Positions 9,901-12,617 of a stretch of 12,617 nucleotides of DNA are shown here, piece after piece; positions within the stretch are counted from its first letter, which is position 1, and every line of letters begins with the position of its first letter. The position numbers were made by a program, and so were the translations under genes. The DNA is taken from positions 3,009,592 to 3,022,208 of the forward strand of contig LSYV01000005.1 of NCBI GenBank assembly GCA_001584585.1, in the 5' to 3' direction. Below the pieces are notes generated by a model. That model saw only the letters and a program-made list of their open reading frames with translations. It was not told the DNA's origin and did not search any database. Origin of the DNA: Gonium pectorale. Its lineage: Eukaryota; Chlorophyta; Chlorophyceae; Chlamydomonadales; Volvocaceae.

Positions 9901-12044
9901 CCTTGCCCCTCAACTCCACCCCCCCTCAGCGCGAGATGCTGGACAAGGAGGCCCGCCACCGCGACAAGATGGAGGCGCACCTGTACTGCAGCCTCAAGGT
10001 CGCCTCCGACCAGGACTTCCGGGACCAGGTGCGATGCACGAGGGCTGGGGAGGAAGGAGGGAGGTGCGATACACGGCGGGGACCAGGCATACAGGCTTGG
10101 CTGAGCTGGCAGCCATCCTAGGAGCGGGGATGCGCCAGACATGACACGCTCGGCTGCAGTGTGATGACGCGCAAGTACGGTGCTCGCTGATGCATCCTGC
10201 GCTGTCGGTCGGCTTCCCCGTGTGGGCGCGCGCCGCTTTGCTCTTGGGTCGCGTCCGTTCCCGTTCCCGCCTGGAACCGGACGCCCTCCTCCGCCCTCCT
10301 CCCCCCCCGCCCAACAGGTCGGCGACGCGAGCTACTTCGACCTGGTGGACCACACGCTTCTGCCGGCCAAGTGCCACTACCGCCTGCGCAAGCAGACCAA
10401 GTTCTCCGAGTTCAAGGAGGAGGTGCGCGATGGGGCGGGTGTGTTGAAATGAAACGACGCATACGACGAGCTCAAGCGCAAAAGTGGCGGGTGGGGCGGG
10501 TGTGTGTATATGTGGCTGGCTTGATTGTGGAGAGGCGATGCGTCGGGGGCGGGGGTTTGCAGGGCGAGCGCGGGAGGGGAGGTTTTGCGTGTTTGCATCG
10601 ATGTTATGCATGGGCATCGCACAGGGCACGAGTTTTCGCGACAGTGCACCGCTGCAGGGGAGCACAGCGATGGGGCGCGATCTACTGGTTGCAAGTATGC
10701 GGAGTGAGCAGCCAAACCCGGTCGCCCCCCTCCCGGCTGCCTGCTGTCCCTCCCCACACGCACGGCTGCCGATGGCGCCCAGCCCGTTGATACCCAAACC
10801 CTCCTCGTATTCCTCGTCCCCAGGTCGCGCGGCGCACTGGCATTCCACCGCACCGGCAGCGCTTCTGGACGTGGAAGCGGCGCACCAACACAACCTACCG
10901 GCCCGACCGGCCGCTGACGGCCGCGGAGGAGGCGTCGCAGCTGGTGGACCTGCGGGAGATTCGGGAGATGGGCGGCGGCGCGGGCGCCAAGAGCGCGCTG
11001 ATGGACATCCGGCTGTACCTGGAGGAGCTGCCGGAGGACCCCAAGGGTGGGTGGGTGGGCGAGCTGCATGCGAACGGAGCGCTGGTGCATGGGTGTGTAC
11101 GCGTGGGTAAATAGGAGCGACACTCAAGAAGGGAGTTGCAAACAAACTTTTGAGTATGGGGGCACGGGCGGGCCAGGCAGAGGAGGGAGGCTGCTAGGCA
11201 AGGGGCCTGCGAACTGGGGGGTGACGGCGGGGACAAGATGGGGGCACCGATGTGTGAGGGACCGAAACCAAACAAACTGCGGCAAGCCCACTGTCGGTTC
11301 CTACTTGACAAGATTTGTGGAACCGACGCGACCTCGCCCCCCATGCTACGATGCCGCCCGTAGACTTGCAGCCCGTGGCCCCCGTGGCCCCGCGCGGCGG
11401 CATCCACGCCGCCACCGGCGGCCACCTGCTGCTGTTCTTCAAGTACTTTGACCCGCTCAAGCAGAGCCTCGTCTACGTCACGCACCACCTGCTGTCGCCC
11501 TCGCTCATGGTGAGAGGCGGTCGCGGAAGCGCACGAGCGGCAAGGGTGTGGGTGGGTGGAAAAGTGTAGGGCAGCGCGACTGCCGCGTGATCAGGCGCGC
11601 GCGATGGGGGGGAATCTTCAGGAATGCAATCGAGAGTCCAGGCCCCGGGCAAGCCTTTGCTGGAGGTTTGTTGGTTTGCGCCCTCCGTTCCCATATGGGC
11701 GCAGTCCTCGCCTTGTGGCTCCCCTCAGGGTCCGCGCTAGTTACATAACCTCGCTGATCCGACGCTTGGTTCCACCATTTCCGAAGTCGACGCCCCTTGC
11801 TTGGCCACCTGCTGGGAGGCTTGCCCTTGCGTACTGTCGTCAGGGCAGTCCTAACGCCAGTTTGCCATGGTCACGGCTTTCTTTGATTGCGATTGCGATG
11901 TCAGGTCAAGGCCCTTGGCGAGCACCTGGTGGAGGAGTCGGAGGAGCTGGCGGCGGCCGACTCCGCCGACCCGGAGGCGGGAGTGCTGATGTTCGAGGAG
12001 GTCAAGTTCGAGCCCAAGGTCATGTTGGAAGCGCTCAACCCCAA
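3898..12044 (+). CDS. UBP12: USP7/UBP12-type ubiquitin-specific protease, 17 exons, 3' end outside window
   Basis: Cysteine deubiquitinase of peptidase family C19, cleaving ubiquitin from substrates. Coding segments: 3898-3946, 4027-4133, 4211-4284, 4400-4563, 4831-5087, 6196-6276, 6812-6949, 7268-7428, 7936-8098, 8303-8457, 8935-9026, 9381-9583, 9930-10028, 10318-10422, 10824-11046, 11364-11509, 11905-12044. All introns are GT-AG and all phases agree, giving 785 codons plus 2 bases. Domains: acidic N-terminus 1-52; MATH 53 to about 175, with the DWGFS motif at 143-147; USP core about 188-522, with Cys box [16 protein letters not shown] (192-207), KSFGW (259-263), QHDVQEL (271-277), [13 protein letters not shown] (379-391), His box [12 protein letters not shown] (439-450), KFDDDRVS (461-468) and SNAYMLVY (514-521); UBL modules from about 563. 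By alignment to human USP7 the triad is Cys200, His447, Asp463, with Asn195 at the oxyanion position. [19 protein letters not shown] (629-647) closely resembles plant UBP12/13. The family is about 1100 residues long, so the last 300 or so are missing. The family assignment is very secure; the start codon is not. Confidence 0.95.
4027..4133 (+). other. UBP12: Exon 2 of UBP12: acidic N-terminal linker
   Basis: Residues 17-52, rich in Glu, Asp, Ser and Ala, read [15 protein letters not shown] onward to EHSGFYE. USP7-family proteins carry a similar acidic, disordered tail before the MATH domain. Donor GTGCGC at 4134; intron 2 is 77 bases and ends CTTGCAG. The exon is supported by phase continuity into the MATH exon rather than by homology. 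Confidence 0.75.
4211..4284 (+). other. UBP12: Exon 3 of UBP12: start of MATH domain
   Basis: Encodes [20 protein letters not shown] and GTYLW, matching the FTWTIENFSRL...FVVGGYKW opening of plant UBP12/13 MATH domains. The final Trp77 codon is split TG|G across intron 3 (phase 2; donor GTACGT at 4285, acceptor ATGCAG ending at 4399). Confidence 0.93.
4400..4563 (+). other. UBP12: Exon 4 of UBP12: middle of MATH domain
   Basis: Residues 78-131 continue the MATH beta-sandwich: KLLCFPKQ, then [12 protein letters not shown], then [12 protein letters not shown]. This part is diverged from land-plant proteins but keeps the hydrophobic strand pattern. Donor GTAGGA at 4564, phase 1. Confidence 0.93.
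4831..5087 (+). other. UBP12: Exon 5 of UBP12: end of MATH and catalytic Cys box
   Basis: Residues 132-217. Contains DWGFS (143-147), equivalent to the Asp164-Trp165 peptide-binding pair of human USP7. The Cys box [16 protein letters not shown] follows, with nucleophile Cys200. It ends YHVPYFRK exactly at donor GTAGGG (5088). The preceding acceptor is CTCCAG, ending at 4830. Confidence 0.97.
5088..6195 (+). other. Intron 5 of UBP12, unusually long (1108 bases)
   Basis: At least twice as long as any other complete intron here. It begins GTAGGG and ends CCGCAG. It holds a TTGGCCT/AGGCCAA hairpin (5099-5116), a locally AT-richer patch (about 5220-5265), a tandem GGAGGGCCACGG-type repeat near 5350-5372 and GGCAGC-rich sequence (about 5430-5530). 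No coding similarity was recognised, although several GC-driven open frames occur. An insertion of repetitive DNA is possible. Confidence 0.85.
6196..6276 (+). other. UBP12: Exon 6 of UBP12: USP core
   Basis: 27 codons (218-244): [20 protein letters not shown] then LQSLFYR, matching AVYHMPTTEND...IPLALQSLFYK of plant UBP12. Phase 0 on both sides; acceptor CCGCAG ends at 6195 and donor GTAGGA starts at 6277. Confidence 0.95.
6812..6949 (+). other. UBP12: Exon 7 of UBP12: USP core, KSFGW and QHDVQEL motifs
   Basis: 46 codons (245-290) with LTKSFGW (257-263), FMQHDVQEL (269-277) and [12 protein letters not shown] (279-290), near-identical to plant UBP12/13. Trp263 corresponds to the Trp of the USP7 switching loop. 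Acceptor CAACAG ends at 6811; donor GTGGGG at 6950 is followed by a GGGT repeat. Confidence 0.97.
6961..6989 (+). repeat. GGGT microsatellite in intron 7, next to the donor
   Basis: About six consecutive GGGT units begin 12 bases after the exon 7 donor. At least four G-triplets with single-T loops make this a textbook G-quadruplex-forming pattern on the sense strand, so also in the pre-mRNA. Confidence 0.9.
7268..7428 (+). other. UBP12: Exon 8 of UBP12: USP fingers region
   Basis: Residues 291-343 plus 2 bases: [14 protein letters not shown], then [19 protein letters not shown], then [17 protein letters not shown]. The alignment has the same length as plant UBP12, but the usual GTVVEGT at the start is NTKVEKA here. 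The Lys344 codon is split AA|G; donor GTAAGG at 7429, phase 2. Confidence 0.96.
7936..8098 (+). other. UBP12: Exon 9 of UBP12: USP core, [11 protein letters not shown] motif
   Basis: Completes Lys344 and continues [20 protein letters not shown] to [18 protein letters not shown] and AMVK (398). The LQLKRF strand is a conserved C19 signature. Acceptor CGGCAG ends at 7935; donor GTGCTG at 8099, phase 0. Confidence 0.97.
8303..8457 (+). other. UBP12: Exon 10 of UBP12: catalytic His box
   Basis: Residues 399-449 plus 2 bases: [14 protein letters not shown], then [20 protein letters not shown], then [13 protein letters not shown]. His447 is the general base by alignment with USP7 His464. Ala450 is split GC|C by a phase-2 intron with consensus donor GTGAGT (8458). 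Confidence 0.97.
8461..8561 (+). repeat. Purine-rich (G-run) tract in intron 10
   Basis: Directly after donor GTGAGT there is a roughly 100-base stretch dominated by GGGGA, GGGGG and GGGA runs. A similar but shorter tract opens intron 6 (about 6277-6330). Both strands' asymmetry is clear by eye; no coding content. Confidence 0.8.
8935..9026 (+). other. UBP12: Exon 11 of UBP12: catalytic Asp
   Basis: [20 protein letters not shown] then [11 protein letters not shown]. Asp463, the first Asp of FDDD, aligns with USP7 Asp481 of the triad. Acceptor ATGCAG ends at 8934; donor GTGAGG at 9027, phase 1. Confidence 0.97.
9381..9583 (+). other. UBP12: Exon 12 of UBP12: end of USP core with Gly/Pro linker
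   Basis: Residues 481-548. A low-complexity Gly/Pro/Ala segment (481-507) replaces the loop before SNAYMLVY (514-521), the last beta strand of the USP fold. [20 protein letters not shown] and HLLDRLE follow. Acceptor CCGCAG ends at 9380; donor GTGGGG at 9584, phase 0. Confidence 0.96.
9727..9794 (+). repeat. 23-base tandem repeat in intron 12
   Basis: The unit GGTGCTGTGCTGCGCTGTG plus AAGC occurs as two exact copies (9727-9749, 9750-9772), followed by a partial degenerate copy of GCTGC repeats to 9794. It lies inside the intron between exons 12 and 13 and is not coding. Confidence 0.9.
9930..10028 (+). other. UBP12: Exon 13 of UBP12: charged helix and start of first UBL
   Basis: 33 codons (549-581): [20 protein letters not shown] then [13 protein letters not shown]. 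From Arg546-Leu547 the spacing to AHLY equals that in Arabidopsis UBP12, so no exon is missing between exons 12 and 13. Acceptor CCTCAG ends at 9929; donor GTGCGA at 10029, phase 0. Confidence 0.95.
10318..10422 (+). other. UBP12: Exon 14 of UBP12: first UBL module
   Basis: 35 codons (582-616): [12 protein letters not shown], then [15 protein letters not shown], matching IGKDIYFDLVDH...FRIQKQTPFQQFKEE of plant UBP12. Acceptor AACAG ends at 10317; donor GTGCGC at 10423, phase 0. Confidence 0.96.
10824..11046 (+). other. UBP12: Exon 15 of UBP12: first UBL module, HTYRPNRPL-like motif
   Basis: Residues 617-690 plus 1 base: [36 protein letters not shown], then LREIREMG and [11 protein letters not shown]. 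The RFWxWxxRxNxTYRPxRPL block is diagnostic of plant-type UBP12/13. Acceptor CCCCAG ends at 10823. The donor at 11047 lies in a GGGT repeat, so two further in-register GTs sit 4 and 8 bases downstream. Confidence 0.93.
11364..11509 (+). other. UBP12: Exon 16 of UBP12: second UBL module
   Basis: Residues 691-739: [13 protein letters not shown], then [19 protein letters not shown], then SPSLM. This matches LRPIPPP...ILLFFKLYDPEKAVLSYVGRLMV of plants. The acceptor CCGTAG ending at 11363 is chosen because it restores phase 1 and gives DLQP, matching the plant DLRP. A TGCAG 8 bases later would break the frame with the usual donor. Donor GTGAGA at 11510. Confidence 0.92.
11905..12044 (+). other. 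UBP12: Exon 17 of UBP12: second UBL module, last exon seen
   Basis: Residues 740-785 plus 2 bases: [12 protein letters not shown], then [20 protein letters not shown]. This matches the plant IELFEEIKFEPCVMCEHLDKK. The donor GTGAGC at 12045 splits the next codon (AA|), phase 2; unspliced, TGA follows at 12046-12048. The plant continuation (TSFRLCQIEDGDIICFQ) is not found before 12617, so the next exon should lie outside. Confidence 0.92.
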
Positions 12045-12617
12045 GTGAGCGGACCGCGAAGAGGGCGGGAGCGAGGGGCAGGAGAAGAGGGCGGGAGCAA
12101 CAGAGGCGGGTGCCGGCGCATACACTGGCACACTCCGGCGTGCGCCCGCAGGGTACTGTTTGGAGGCCCCTCCCGCTGGGTCCCTTTCGAGCCCCGCCGG
12201 CGAGCGCCTAGCCTGCCGCCCGCTGGCTCGCGCCTGCTTTCGCAGCCTCCCTCCGTCGCCACGGGGCGCTGGGTTGGGAAGAGAAGGCACCAGCTGAGGC
12301 CGGGGCGGGGCGCAGCTACGCAGTTCAAAGATGGCGGCGATCTTGGGATGGGGGGGGGCCATGGAGGCCCCAAGCTGCTGCACCGCATGTGCACATGTGC
12401 CAATTGCGGTGCCACTCCCGCCACTCCTGCCTGTCGAGGTTGCTTCTGACCTGCAACGGAGGCATGCGCCAGAAGCACCTTGAAACCTCTTTTTGCTCTC
12501 ACCCGGCAAGCCAACTCCCGTCCCCAGCATGCAGTGAAGTGCATCGGCACGTGACATGGGCGCACGGCACGGCTCCCGCTGCCGCTGCACGGACGGCTTT
12601 CGACGCCTTCTCTTGCC
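12045..12617 (+). other. Start of UBP12 intron 17 (runs off the window)
   Basis: Begins with consensus donor GTGAGC. No segment translates to the expected next part of the UBL module. It contains a G9 run (12350-12358), a GGGGCC/GGCCCC hairpin (12355-12371) and a perfect 12-base palindrome CATGTGCACATG (12386-12397). A frame open to TGA at 12447-12449 includes a Cys-rich segment, CTCANCGATPATPACRGCF. An acceptor-like CCGCAG ending at 12150 would put that frame in phase with exon 17, which would make a short alternative C-terminus; I think an intron is more likely. Confidence 0.6.

Noticed and set aside
9994..11145. 383-codon antisense open frame opposite exons 13-15
   Set aside because: It overlaps strongly supported sense exons and has only Pro/Arg/Ala-rich shadow sequence with no motif.
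11372..11509. Exon 16 starting at the stronger-looking TGCAG acceptor
   Set aside because: With the canonical exon 15 donor at 11047 it shifts the frame; the GTAG acceptor 8 bases earlier restores phase and gives the plant-like DLQP.
12151..12449. Terminal coding exon of the protease
   Set aside because: It is in phase with exon 17, but its translation has no similarity to the conserved UBL region that should follow and is typical of GC-rich intron sequence; noted as an alternative only.

Overview
The window holds one recognisable gene: the 5' and central part of a USP7/UBP12-type ubiquitin-specific protease on the + strand. It is cut into 17 visible exons by GT-AG introns and continues past the right edge. 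GC-rich exons with G/C-ending codons, many introns of roughly 80-550 bases, CA, GGGT and GCTG microsatellites, and a protein closer to Arabidopsis UBP12/13 than to animal USP7 all suggest the nuclear genome of a green alga. A chlamydomonadalean (volvocine-type) alga is my best guess; the species cannot be named from this.

Layout. Positions 1-3897 contain no gene I can identify. Base composition is lower in GC than the exons. The stretch holds a poly-C/(AC)15 tract, a TATA-like site followed by a short ORF that could be an upstream first exon (787-844), a divergent 62-base inverted repeat pair (1825-1886 and 3181-3242) bracketing about 1.4 kb, pyrimidine-rich tracts and small hairpins. Positions 3898-12044 carry exons 1-17 of the protease. 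Every exon junction was checked by phase, and the joined reading frame stays open for 785 codons plus 2 bases. Positions 12045-12617 are read as the start of intron 17, with no convincing USP7 exon; a short cysteine-rich, zinc-finger-like reading frame lies there.

Protein. In order it has an acidic N-terminus (about 1-52), a MATH/TRAF-like substrate-binding domain (about 53-175), a peptidase C19 catalytic domain (about 188-522; inferred triad Cys200, His447, Asp463), a short charged helix, and then the first C-terminal ubiquitin-like modules (about 563-785). Related proteins run to about 1100 residues, so roughly 300 C-terminal residues should lie to the right of the window. The expected activity is removal of ubiquitin from protein substrates in nucleus and cytoplasm.

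I see no strong evidence of a wholly new system. The points most worth a second look are the inverted repeat pair with almost only transition differences, the GGGT runs directly behind two splice donors (one giving frame-preserving alternative donor/acceptor pairs), the possible distal first exon, and the zinc-finger-like residue pattern in the last intron.
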